Assembly: GCA_964484675.1 (NCBI GenBank)
Contig: CAZAFC010000007.1
Span: 12,408-76,407 of the forward strand
Source: CAZAFC01 sp964484675
Lineage (GTDB): Bacteria; Patescibacteriota; Saccharimonadia; Saccharimonadales; UBA4665
Reading direction: 5' to 3'
Length of the DNA: 64,000 nucleotides
The first letter of the stretch is position 1, and each line of letters starts with the position of its first letter. This document shows positions 35,478 to 42,804 of this stretch, piece by piece. The notes below the pieces were generated by a model that was given only the letters and a program-made list of their open reading frames with translations, searched no databases and was not told the DNA's origin. The position numbers were made by a program, and so were the translations under genes.

Positions 35478-35513
35478 GGCTGCGTGGGGTTTTTGGGTAT
35501 GCCCCACGCAGCC
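35478..35513 (-). terminator. 12-bp perfect hairpin, likely terminator
   Basis: ggctgcgtgggg (35478-35489) pairs with ccccacgcagcc (35502-35513). On the minus strand a T-rich tract (TCTCTTTTT) follows about 9 bases later. It lies 26 bases beyond the small minus-strand ORF and could act in both directions. Confidence 0.6.
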
Positions 35514-35539
35514 GATTCGCATCGGACCTTACTTTGGTG

Positions 35540-35713
35540 TTACTTGGGCGCTTCCAGCAGTCGCTGAAGCAGAGCGATCAGCTCCTGGATGTCCGCACCA
35601 CCGTGAGTGGCGCTGAGGACTTCCGCGTTGCTAGCGCCGGTCAGCAGCTGCCCCAGAGCAGTTTGGGAGCTTGGGCTGAGGACTTCGTGTTTCTGCGTGG
35701 CACGGAAATCCAC
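35540..35713 (-). CDS. Small protein of unknown function
   Basis: A GTG-initiated 57-residue frame on the minus strand, opening VDFRATQKHE and ending QELIALLQRLLEAPK, with an amphipathic helical C-terminus. Third codon positions are G/C-rich like the neighbouring genes, whereas the plus-strand frame over the same stretch is less gene-like. A hairpin terminator follows. The start could be a few codons upstream. I do not recognise it. Confidence 0.45.
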   Translation of the reverse strand: MDFRATQKHEVLSPSSQTALGQLLTGASNAEVLSATHGGADIQELIALLQRLLEAPK

Positions 35714-35856
35714 CTCTCGGTTGGTAAGGCTCTCTACTGAGGTTGCTCAAGCTGAGCTGAGTAGTTATGTATCTCAAAATAATGATACGATAATGTTAAG
35801 AAGTGGTGCTCGTAATTGGATTTTGTATCTCGACGAGCTGCTGCTAAAATGCGGCC

Positions 35857-37374
35857 GTGAGATTTTTGGGAAGGGCGATTGGCGTGTTTGGCCGCTTGGG
35901 GTCGCCGCGCCGTGGGACGGTGGTAGTTGCACTGTGTGTCGCCTTCATGGCTGGTGTGGGCTGGGCGAGCATGGCGCACCTGCCGTTCGCGCCAAGGCTG
36001 CTGTGGTTGTGCGTGCCTGTAGTGGTCGTTGCCTGGCGGCGACAGACATGGGCTGGGCTCGGCGTGCTCGTGCTTTTTGGCGTAGCGATTGGTCTTTGGC
36101 GGGGTGAGCTGTTCGCTCAGCGTTTGCATATATATGACCGACTGTGGAATCGGAACGTGGTGATAGTGGGATGGGCTACTCAGGATGGCGTGTATGGCTC
36201 GCGGTATCAGCTGATGTTTGAGATGAACCACGCCCGAATTATCGCGCCAAAACCCGTGCTGCTGGCTGGTGCGTTGCAAATAAGTGGCTTTGGCGCTTCG
36301 AGTGTGCGCCGCGGTGATCGAGTAGAAGTGCGTGGCACGCTGAAGCCGGCGCTCGGTAACGACCAGGCTGAGATTGGCTTTGGGCAACTGACGGTGCAGC
36401 CTGGCCGGGCTTCGTGGATTGACCACGCGCGGCGTACGTTCACGGCTGGTGTGCAGTCGGCGCTGCCGGAGCCGCTGGCGTCGTTCGGCATGGGGCTGTT
36501 GATCGGCGAGCGCAACACGCTGCCCGGTGACGTCTCGAAAGTGTTGCTGATGGTTGGCCTGACGCATCTGATCGCGGTGTCGGGGTATAACCTCACGATC
36601 GTTATTGACGTGGTACGGCGGCTGCTCGGCGGACGTTCGAAATTTCAAATGGCCGCCCTGTGTGTCGGCCTGCTTGGTGTATTCGTAAGTTTGACCGGGG
36701 CGAGCGCCTCGGTAGTGCGAGCGGCGATTATTAGCGGGCTGAGCTTGGGCGCGTGGTATGTTGGCCGCCGTATCCAGCCGCTCGTGCTGTTGCTCGTGGC
36801 GGCTGTGGTCACAGTGTACATCAACCCTTTGTACCTCTGGGGGAACGTGAGCTGGTGGCTATCCTTTCTGGCGTTTTTTGGGGTGGTCGTGCTCAGCCCA
36901 CTGCTGACACGGCGCTGGTGGGGCGGCCGCCAGCCGCGCCTGATCGGCCAGATCATGCTCGAGAGTTTTTGTGCGGAGCTGATGACGCTGCCGTATGTGC
37001 TGCACGAATTTGGGCAGATTTCTTGGGTAGCGCTACTCGCCAATGTGCTGGTGGCGGCATGGGTGCCGCTGGCGATGTTGCTCACGTTCGTTGCCGGACT
37101 TGCGGGCATGCTCGCGCCGGCACTTGCCGGATGGCTGGCGTGGCCCGCTCAGTGGTTGCTCGGCTACATGCTCGATATGAGTACGGCGCTGAGCCGTATC
37201 CCGCACGTTTTTGTGCAACATATCGGTTTTTCTTTTGGCCAGATGCTCGTGACTTACGCGCTCGTGGGCGCGACTGCGATACTGGTTTGGGGCAAGACAC
37301 GCGCGCCAAACCATGCTACAATAACAGAGAGAAACAAGCGTGCGCACGTGCAAACGGAAGGAGCAATACCATGA
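35857..37374 (+). CDS. comEC: DNA uptake channel ComEC (competence domain only)
   Basis: ComEC carries single-stranded DNA across the membrane during natural transformation. The 505-residue protein has N-terminal membrane helices, an OB-like extracytoplasmic domain (around VRRGDRVEVRGTL) and the competence domain with HLIAVSGYNLTI, SASVVRAAII and NVSWWLSFLAFFGVVVLSP. It lacks the C-terminal beta-lactamase-like nuclease domain of Bacillus ComEC. The start is GTG, 6 bases after TAAAAT (35845-35850). The stop overlaps the yebC start (ATGA). With pilin, PilB-like, recA and ruvCAB nearby it fits a DNA-acquisition lifestyle. Confidence 0.93.
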   Translation: MRFLGRAIGVFGRLGSPRRGTVVVALCVAFMAGVGWASMAHLPFAPRLLWLCVPVVVVAWRRQTWAGLGVLVLFGVAIGLWRGELFAQRLHIYDRLWNRNVVIVGWATQDGVYGSRYQLMFEMNHARIIAPKPVLLAGALQISGFGASSVRRGDRVEVRGTLKPALGNDQAEIGFGQLTVQPGRASWIDHARRTFTAGVQSALPEPLASFGMGLLIGERNTLPGDVSKVLLMVGLTHLIAVSGYNLTIVIDVVRRLLGGRSKFQMAALCVGLLGVFVSLTGASASVVRAAIISGLSLGAWYVGRRIQPLVLLLVAAVVTVYINPLYLWGNVSWWLSFLAFFGVVVLSPLLTRRWWGGRQPRLIGQIMLESFCAELMTLPYVLHEFGQISWVALLANVLVAAWVPLAMLLTFVAGLAGMLAPALAGWLAWPAQWLLGYMLDMSTALSRIPHVFVQHIGFSFGQMLVTYALVGATAILVWGKTRAPNHATITERNKRAHVQTEGAIP

Positions 37375-38102
37375 GCGGACACTCCAAATGGTCGACTATT
37401 AAACGCGAAAAAGGCGCCAAAGATGCGGCGCGCGGCGCGTTATTCACAAAGCTTGGCAATGCTATTGCCCTGGCGGCGCGCGGCGGCAGCGACCCCACGA
37501 TGAACTTTGCGCTGCGCCTGGCTATCGACAAAGCCAAGGCTGCCAACATGCCGAATGCCAACGTGCAGCGGTCGATCGATCGCGGCTCGGGCAAGCTTGG
37601 CGGCGCACAAATTCAAGAGGTGATGTACGAAGGCTACGGGCCGGGCGGCGTGGCGATTTTGGTGGAATGTGCCACGGACAACCTCAATCGGACGTACCCG
37701 GAAGTGCGGCTGGCCTTTAGCAAGCACGGCGGCAACATCGCTGAGAAGGGCGCGGTGGCGTTCCAATTTGACCGCAAAGGCATGATTCGGGTGAGCGGCT
37801 CGGGCGATGAGCTCATGATGCAGGCGCTCGATGCCGGCGCGGATGATGTGCAGGATGAGGGTGACGAATCGGTGATTTATACCGATCCAAAAGAACTCGC
37901 GACAGTGCGCGATGAACTCAGCGCGGCCGGCGTGCCGATTCTCGAAGCCGAGCTGACGTTCGTGCCAAACAACACGGTAGCTGTGACGGACGAAGCGACG
38001 GCGGGCAAAATCATGCGGATGATGGACGCGCTCGAGGACATCGAGGACGTCACCAACACGTACGTCAATTTTGATATCGCCGACGAACTTCTGCCGAAAT
38101 AA
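37371..38102 (+). CDS. YebC/PmpR family protein
   Basis: A 243-residue protein beginning MSGHSKWSTIKREKGAKDAARGALFTKLG, diagnostic for the family; YEGYGPGGVAILVE and NRTYPEVRLAFSKHGGN are further core motifs. Members act as transcription regulators or in translation of difficult motifs. GGAAGGAG upstream is a strong ribosome site, and an upstream TGCTACAAT (about 37313) may be an internal promoter in comEC. It overlaps comEC by 4 nt. Confidence 0.95.
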   Translation: MSGHSKWSTIKREKGAKDAARGALFTKLGNAIALAARGGSDPTMNFALRLAIDKAKAANMPNANVQRSIDRGSGKLGGAQIQEVMYEGYGPGGVAILVECATDNLNRTYPEVRLAFSKHGGNIAEKGAVAFQFDRKGMIRVSGSGDELMMQALDAGADDVQDEGDESVIYTDPKELATVRDELSAAGVPILEAELTFVPNNTVAVTDEATAGKIMRMMDALEDIEDVTNTYVNFDIADELLPK

Positions 38103-38111
38103 TGAACTAAT

Positions 38112-38198
38112 ATTGCCAGCCTTGGCCCCGAGCGAGCGCAGCCAGCTCTAGCGCAAAAATTCGAACTGCTGCGCTCGCTCGGGACCAAGGCTGGCAAT
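38112..38198. repeat. 31-bp inverted repeat covering the 3' end of the phospholipase gene
   Basis: Arms 38112-38142 and 38168-38198 are complementary over 31 bases with one mismatch and a 25-base loop. The right arm is coding sequence for the last residues of the minus-strand PLD protein; the left arm is non-coding and lies 9 bases after the yebC stop. It probably terminates both convergent transcripts, although no T-run follows on the plus side. Confidence 0.85.
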
Positions 38199-39257
38199 CG
38201 TCTGGCGCGCCACGGTTCGACTCAGCTCAGCGTCATGCGCATACAGGGTGAACTCGGCTGTCCCCAGTCGCACACCGGCTTCAATATAATTGTGGCTGCC
38301 AACGAGCAGCTCCGTCTCGGAGGCGAGCACTTTGGCGTGCAAAAATGGCTGGTTACGCGGCAGCTCGCCCGCGAAAAAATCGGCCGGCAGTCGCGATCTT
38401 TCACGCAGGAGCGCCGGCCAACTGCTGAAACGTTCGATCGGCATGAGCTTGCGCCCATTGTTGAACAGCACGCGCACGTGCACGCCGCGTGCTTGGGCGC
38501 GCCTGAGGTGCTCGGCCGTGCGGCCAACCGGGAAATATTGGCAGGTGATGAGCAACCATTCGCGTGCCGTATCGATCGTCCGAAGCGCCTGATCGTAAAT
38601 AATCGATTGCCGCGGAACGCCAGCATCTAGCAGCAAATGGTGCGAGGCGTCTTGGGCGAATTGCTGGTCATCGCCCGCGAGCGCCTGGCGCACCGACCTT
38701 TTGTGCGCACCGGACAGCAGCTGCTCGCGCAGCCACTTGGCCGCAGCGGCATTATCGAACGCCAGCATCAGATCCACATCGTCTGAGCGGTCGAGATTGC
38801 AGCCACCGACATACACGCGCTCATTTATAATGCAGGTTTTGATGTGCGACCGGCCAGCAAAAGGGTTTGAGAATCGGCGCCCGGGCCGATTCAGAACATG
38901 CACCGCGCAGCCAGCCTCGGCGAGCTTTTCCATAGCGGCGGCTCGCTCGCGCCATATGCCGCGCAGCTGATTGGCTGGCGGTATGGCGCGATGCCACCAC
39001 AGTGGTCCGAGCGACAAGCCGTCGATCAGAAATGTCCAGGCATCGATGAGCGCGGTGACTTTTGCGCCGCGCTGGCTGGCGACGCGCAGGGCAGCGAGCA
39101 GCCGCTCCACCAGCGGATCGCTAGGGTCTAGCCGCATGCCGCTGAGCAAAATCTGGTCGCTCGGGCCCGCTTGCTCGATTCGCGCCGCGATGTCCCGAAA
39201 ATACGCAGCCTTGAAATAAGTCTGGTACAAATCGGCGCCGGCGCGTGACGAGTGCAT
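38148..39257 (-). CDS. Phospholipase D-like phosphatidyltransferase
   Basis: The 369-residue protein has two HxK motifs: RSHIKTCIINERVYVGGCNLDR and FLHAKVLASETELLVGSHNYIEAG, as in cardiolipin synthase-like enzymes. It lacks a membrane helix. The likely reaction is phosphatidyl transfer between phospholipids or alcohols. A TAGAAT box (39264-39269, minus strand) ends 6 bases before the ATG; it overlaps the ruvC promoter on the other strand. The last codons form one arm of a long inverted repeat. Confidence 0.85.
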   Translation of the reverse strand: MHSSRAGADLYQTYFKAAYFRDIAARIEQAGPSDQILLSGMRLDPSDPLVERLLAALRVASQRGAKVTALIDAWTFLIDGLSLGPLWWHRAIPPANQLRGIWRERAAAMEKLAEAGCAVHVLNRPGRRFSNPFAGRSHIKTCIINERVYVGGCNLDRSDDVDLMLAFDNAAAAKWLREQLLSGAHKRSVRQALAGDDQQFAQDASHHLLLDAGVPRQSIIYDQALRTIDTAREWLLITCQYFPVGRTAEHLRRAQARGVHVRVLFNNGRKLMPIERFSSWPALLRERSRLPADFFAGELPRNQPFLHAKVLASETELLVGSHNYIEAGVRLGTAEFTLYAHDAELSRTVARQTIASLGPERAQQFEFLR

Positions 39258-39279
39258 GTGTCTATTCTATACTAAATGC
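39258..39279. promoter_or_regulatory. Overlapping divergent -10 boxes for two leaderless genes
   Basis: TATACT for ruvC (39268-39273, plus) and TAGAAT for the PLD gene (39264-39269, minus) share two bases. Each ends exactly 6 bases before its ATG. Only 22 bases separate the two start codons, so each -35 region lies inside the other gene. Confidence 0.75.
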
Positions 39280-39756
39280 ATGCGAATTTTGGGCATCGAC
39301 CCTGGCACGGGGATTTTGGGATTTGGCGTGATCGAGGCGCGCGGTCGGACGGTGCAGCTGGTCGACGCCGGCGTTATCCGCACGCCGGTGCACGAGGACG
39401 ACGCCGTGCGCCTGCTTACGATTTACGAGGAGCTGACCGATATCATTGCGGCCACGCAGCCAAAGATTATGTCGGTGGAGAAGCTTTTTTTTGCCCGCAA
39501 CGTGACCACGGCGATGACGGTTGCCCAGGCGCGCGGCGTGGTGCTGCTGTGCGCCATGCAGGCAGGGATGGAGATTTTTGAGTACACGCCGATGCAGATC
39601 AAGCAGTCGATTACCGGCTACGGCAAAGCCGACAAAAAACAGATGCAGGAGATGGTGCGCATCCTGCTCAAGCTCCAGGAAATTCCGCGGCCCGACGATG
39701 CTGCCGACGCGCTGGCTGCCGCGCTTACGCACGCTGCGACCAAGCAGTATAGTTGA
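39280..39756 (+). CDS. ruvC: Holliday junction resolvase RuvC
   Basis: The 158-residue nuclease cleaves Holliday junctions. GIDPGTG (first catalytic Asp), SVEKLFFARN (Glu), the GVVLLCAMQAG helix, TGYGKADKKQMQEMV and the final RPDDAADALAAALTH (two Asp) are all present. I start it at ATG 39280, six bases after TATACT; the upstream ATG 39276 is out of frame. It heads the ruvCAB cluster. Confidence 0.97.
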   Translation: MRILGIDPGTGILGFGVIEARGRTVQLVDAGVIRTPVHEDDAVRLLTIYEELTDIIAATQPKIMSVEKLFFARNVTTAMTVAQARGVVLLCAMQAGMEIFEYTPMQIKQSITGYGKADKKQMQEMVRILLKLQEIPRPDDAADALAAALTHAATKQYS

Positions 39757-39839
39757 ATGATTTCGCCGCCCGAGTTAACCAAAATCCGACCAGCAGTCAC
39801 GCTGGCGCAGCCGACCAACCTGTGCCATACTAGCTGGAG

Positions 39840-40430
39840 ATGATTGCAACACTTAGTGGCACAGTTGCCGAAAAGATTGCTGACGTTGTCGTGCTTGATG
39901 TGGGGGGCGTGGGCTACGGCTTGCTCGTCACGGGTGAAGATTATGGCCGATTGAGCGCCGGCGCGCCGGCCAAGCTGTACGTGCATGAGCATATTCGCGA
40001 GCAGGCGCATGATTTGTTCGGCTTCATAGCGCTCGATACCAAAGCGCTGTTCGAGCAATTGCTCGGTGTGAACGGCGTGGGCCCGAAGATGGCGCTGAGC
40101 GTGCTGAGTATCGGCTCGAGCGGCGCGGTGCGAGCGGCGATTGCGGCCGGCGACACGAAGTTTATCCAGCAGGCGACCGGCGTTGGCAAGCGGGTGGCTG
40201 AGCGGATTGTGGTCGATCTTAAGGAGAAAGTGGGCCTGGTGGGCGTGGATTTGAGCGCCACAAGCATGTTGCAGTCTGATCGATTGCTCGTGCAGGACGA
40301 AGCCGTCGAGGCGCTCGTGGCGCTCGGATTCTCGCCGCAAGATGCGAGCGCAGCGCTGGCCAATGTGTCTCCGGACGAGCCACTGGAAGCGCGCATCAAG
40401 CAGGCGCTCAGGAGCGGCAATGGCCGTTGA
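39840..40430 (+). CDS. ruvA: Holliday junction DNA helicase RuvA
   Basis: RuvA binds the four-way junction and loads RuvB. The 196-residue protein has the N-terminal OB domain (MIATLSGTVAEKIADVVVLDVGGVGYGLLVT), HIREQAHDLFGF, two helix-hairpin-helix motifs (LLGVNGVGPKMALSVLS and ATGVGKRVAERIVVDLK) and the C-terminal three-helix domain (EAVEALVALGFSPQDASAAL). CATACT (39826-39831) ends 8 bases before the ATG. It overlaps ruvB by 11 nt. Confidence 0.97.
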   Translation: MIATLSGTVAEKIADVVVLDVGGVGYGLLVTGEDYGRLSAGAPAKLYVHEHIREQAHDLFGFIALDTKALFEQLLGVNGVGPKMALSVLSIGSSGAVRAAIAAGDTKFIQQATGVGKRVAERIVVDLKEKVGLVGVDLSATSMLQSDRLLVQDEAVEALVALGFSPQDASAALANVSPDEPLEARIKQALRSGNGR

Positions 40431-41466
40431 GCGAATTGTGAGCACGAGCTTGAGCGCCGACGATAACGCGCAAGAGGCGGAGCTGGAGCTCGAACAGACG
40501 CTGCGGCCGCGCGATTTCGCGAGTTATATCGGCCAGGAGCGGCTCAAGCGCAATTTGCAGCTGGCAATTAGCGCGGCCCAAAAACGCGGCGAGGCGCTCG
40601 ACCACATTTTGTTGTACGGTCCGCCGGGCCTTGGCAAAACTACGATGGCCACGGTGATCGCCAACGAAATGGGCGCCCAGATCCGCATCACGAGCGGGCC
40701 AGCTATCGAGCGGGCCGGCGACCTCGCGAGCTTGCTCACCAATTTGCAGGATGGCGACGTGCTGTTTATCGACGAGATTCACCGGCTCAATCGCGCCGTC
40801 GAAGAAGTGTTGTATTCGGCGATGGAAGATTTCAAGCTCGACATTATGCTTGGCAAAGGGCCGAGCGCGCGGAGTTTGCGGCTTGATTTGCCGAAGTTCA
40901 CGCTCATCGGTGCCACGACTCGCACCGGTGCCTTGAGCGCGCCGCTGCGCGATCGATTCGGCATGATTCACCGCCATGAATTTTATACGCAGGAAGAAGT
41001 GCGGCAGATTATTGAGCGGGCAGCGGGAATTTTACAGGTGAAGATCGAGCCCGCGGCTGCCGCCGAGCTGGCCTTGCGAGCGCGCCTGACGCCGCGTATC
41101 GCTAATCGTCTGCTCAAGCGCGTGCGCGATTATGCCGATGTGAATGGCGACGGGATTATCGACACGGTTATCAGCCGTCATGCGTTGCAACTGCTCGAGA
41201 TTGATGAGCTGGGGCTGGACCCGGGTGACCGATTGCTGCTCGAGGCGATTATCGATAACTACGGTGGCGGTCCAGTGGGTGTCGAGACGCTGTCGGCGCT
41301 GATTGCCGAGGAGCGGGCGACAATCGAGGATTTTTACGAGCCATATCTTATGCAAATTGGCCTGCTTGAGCGCACACCGCGCGGTCGCAAGGTGACACCC
41401 AAGGCTTACGCTCACCTTGGGCGCGCCGCCAAGCCTCCTGTGGCAAACAACGAAAGCCTGGTATAA
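40420..41466 (+). CDS. ruvB: Holliday junction branch-migration ATPase RuvB
   Basis: The 348-residue AAA+ motor has Walker A GPPGLGKTT near residue 67, Walker B LFIDEIHRLNRAVEEVLY, sensor LIGATTRTGALSAPLRDRFG and the C-terminal winged helix with DFYEPYLMQIGLLERTPRGR. The start MAVERIV at 40420 lies within ruvA, which signals translational coupling; the longer upstream frame is not conserved. Confidence 0.97.
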   Translation: MAVERIVSTSLSADDNAQEAELELEQTLRPRDFASYIGQERLKRNLQLAISAAQKRGEALDHILLYGPPGLGKTTMATVIANEMGAQIRITSGPAIERAGDLASLLTNLQDGDVLFIDEIHRLNRAVEEVLYSAMEDFKLDIMLGKGPSARSLRLDLPKFTLIGATTRTGALSAPLRDRFGMIHRHEFYTQEEVRQIIERAAGILQVKIEPAAAAELALRARLTPRIANRLLKRVRDYADVNGDGIIDTVISRHALQLLEIDELGLDPGDRLLLEAIIDNYGGGPVGVETLSALIAEERATIEDFYEPYLMQIGLLERTPRGRKVTPKAYAHLGRAAKPPVANNESLV

Positions 41467-41473
41467 TAGCCAC

Positions 41474-42151
41474 ATGAATCCCCAGCAGCAGTCACAACCG
41501 CAACAATCACAGCCCGATCCGTCGAAGCTTCATCCGATGGTTGTGATGCAGCCGGGCGAGCAAGTGCTGCTCGAGCTCAAGCGCCACCCATACGGTATTA
41601 TTGGTATGTACATCGGCGGTGGGTTTGCCATAACGATCATTGCTGCGTTGGCTGTTGCGCTGGTGCCTAACCTGCAAACGCAGTACAACGTTCAAAATAT
41701 CGAGCTGTGGGCGTATCTGTTGCTCGGTATAATTTCAGTGGGTATCGCGGTGGCGCTCTGGATTGCCACGAGCGTGTATTGGCAAAATCGCTGGATTGTC
41801 ACCACTGATAGCATCACGCAAATTACGCAAAATAGCTTGCTCGGCCGCCAAGTGAGCCAGCTTTCGATGGATAATCTCGAGGATGTTACGGTGCAGCAAG
41901 ACGGCGCGATGGCGCACATGTTCAACTTTGGGACGCTCCGAGTTGAGACGGCTGGCGAGCGATCGAAGTTCTTTTTCGTGTATTGCCCGAATCCAAACGA
42001 GCAGGCCCGCAAAATTTTGGAAGCGCACGAGGCATTTGTGTACGACAAAGTAAAACGCACGCCGCCGGCACCTGTCGCGCAACCGCCGCAGTTTCAGCAG
42101 TATCCGAATCAGCCACCACAAGCGCCTGATTATCCTTGGCAGCAGCAATAA
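41474..42151 (+). CDS. Membrane protein with bacterial PH (YdbS-like) domain
   Basis: The 225-residue protein has a Gln/Pro-rich start, two membrane helices (about residues 42-65 and 78-100) and a bPH_2 domain (WIVTTDSITQITQNSLLGRQVSQLSMDNLEDVTVQQ, MFNFGTLRVET), and ends with a Pro/Gln-rich tail. Function is unknown. ATG 41474 is chosen because TATAAT (41462-41467) ends 6 bases before it, inside the end of ruvB; an earlier in-frame start would include ruvB sequence. Confidence 0.82.
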   Translation: MNPQQQSQPQQSQPDPSKLHPMVVMQPGEQVLLELKRHPYGIIGMYIGGGFAITIIAALAVALVPNLQTQYNVQNIELWAYLLLGIISVGIAVALWIATSVYWQNRWIVTTDSITQITQNSLLGRQVSQLSMDNLEDVTVQQDGAMAHMFNFGTLRVETAGERSKFFFVYCPNPNEQARKILEAHEAFVYDKVKRTPPAPVAQPPQFQQYPNQPPQAPDYPWQQQ

Positions 42152-42162
42152 AAGAAGCCATG

Positions 42163-42180
42163 CTGACCGCGTCAGTTTTT
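42163..42180 (+). terminator. Terminator after the PH-domain gene
   Basis: ctgac (42163-42167) pairs with gtcag (42171-42175), followed by TTTTT. Confidence 0.65.
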
Positions 42181-42239
42181 GGGAAATAAAATCGCGTAGG
42201 TTTTTGCCTGGGTTTTACAAGTCGCGTCCCTCGGCGCTT

Positions 42240-42722
42240 CTAATTCAGGCTGGCTTTGACGTATTTTTGGCCGTCTTCGAGCAGCGCGGTGAGTGTGTAG
42301 TGTGCGCAGACGTTTTTGGCGGAGTTATCGCATGCCGTGCCGTCGGCATTCGTCACTTGATATGCGTAGCAATCTTTGGTGACGACACTCGCGACCACTG
42401 ATGTCCGCGCCACAGTGCAGCCGCCTACCTTGGCCGACCACTGTGGATCTTGCAAGGCTTGGGCCTTCAAATCTTTCAGGTAGACTTTGCGCCAACTGGC
42501 GTCATTCAGGTTTGCAAGTGTTGGATATTGGCCGTACTGCGCATTGTACGTCTCGAGGTCGCTCTGGATAGTGTCGATGTTGGCTTGTCGCTGCTTATTA
42601 CGGTTTTTGGTTTGAACGCCGCCGTATGTCATTGCCACAAGCGTGCCCAAAATGCCGATGATAATCACTACGACGAGCAATTCAATAAGGGTAAAACCGC
42701 GAGTGTTGTTGCTTGTTTTCAT
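42240..42722 (-). CDS. Type IV pilin-like protein
   Basis: The 160-residue protein has the prepilin peptidase site RGFTLIELLVVVIIIGILGTL at the N-terminus, so it is processed after Gly9 and inserted through its hydrophobic helix. The C-terminal domain includes four cysteines able to form two disulfides, as in pilin D-regions. AGGA upstream is a ribosome site. The PilB-like gene is next to it on the same strand; no PilC, PilD or PilT is in the window. Pili serve adhesion, motility and DNA uptake. Confidence 0.92.
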   Translation of the reverse strand: MKTSNNTRGFTLIELLVVVIIIGILGTLVAMTYGGVQTKNRNKQRQANIDTIQSDLETYNAQYGQYPTLANLNDASWRKVYLKDLKAQALQDPQWSAKVGGCTVARTSVVASVVTKDCYAYQVTNADGTACDNSAKNVCAHYTLTALLEDGQKYVKASLN

Positions 42723-42804
42723 ATATTTGATCCTCGCTTTGCTGCAAGTGTTGCTTTGATTATAGCTGGCTAAGGCCCGTGGTCAAGGTGTACGCTCAAG
42801 AATC

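Noticed and set aside
35474..35740. Plus-strand ORF of 88 residues
   Set aside because: No ribosome site or conserved pattern; the minus-strand frame in the same place has better codon use and a terminator.
36753..37370. Upstream extension of yebC
   Set aside because: The frame is open by chance through comEC; the family starts at MSGHSKW, which has a strong ribosome site and overlaps the comEC stop.
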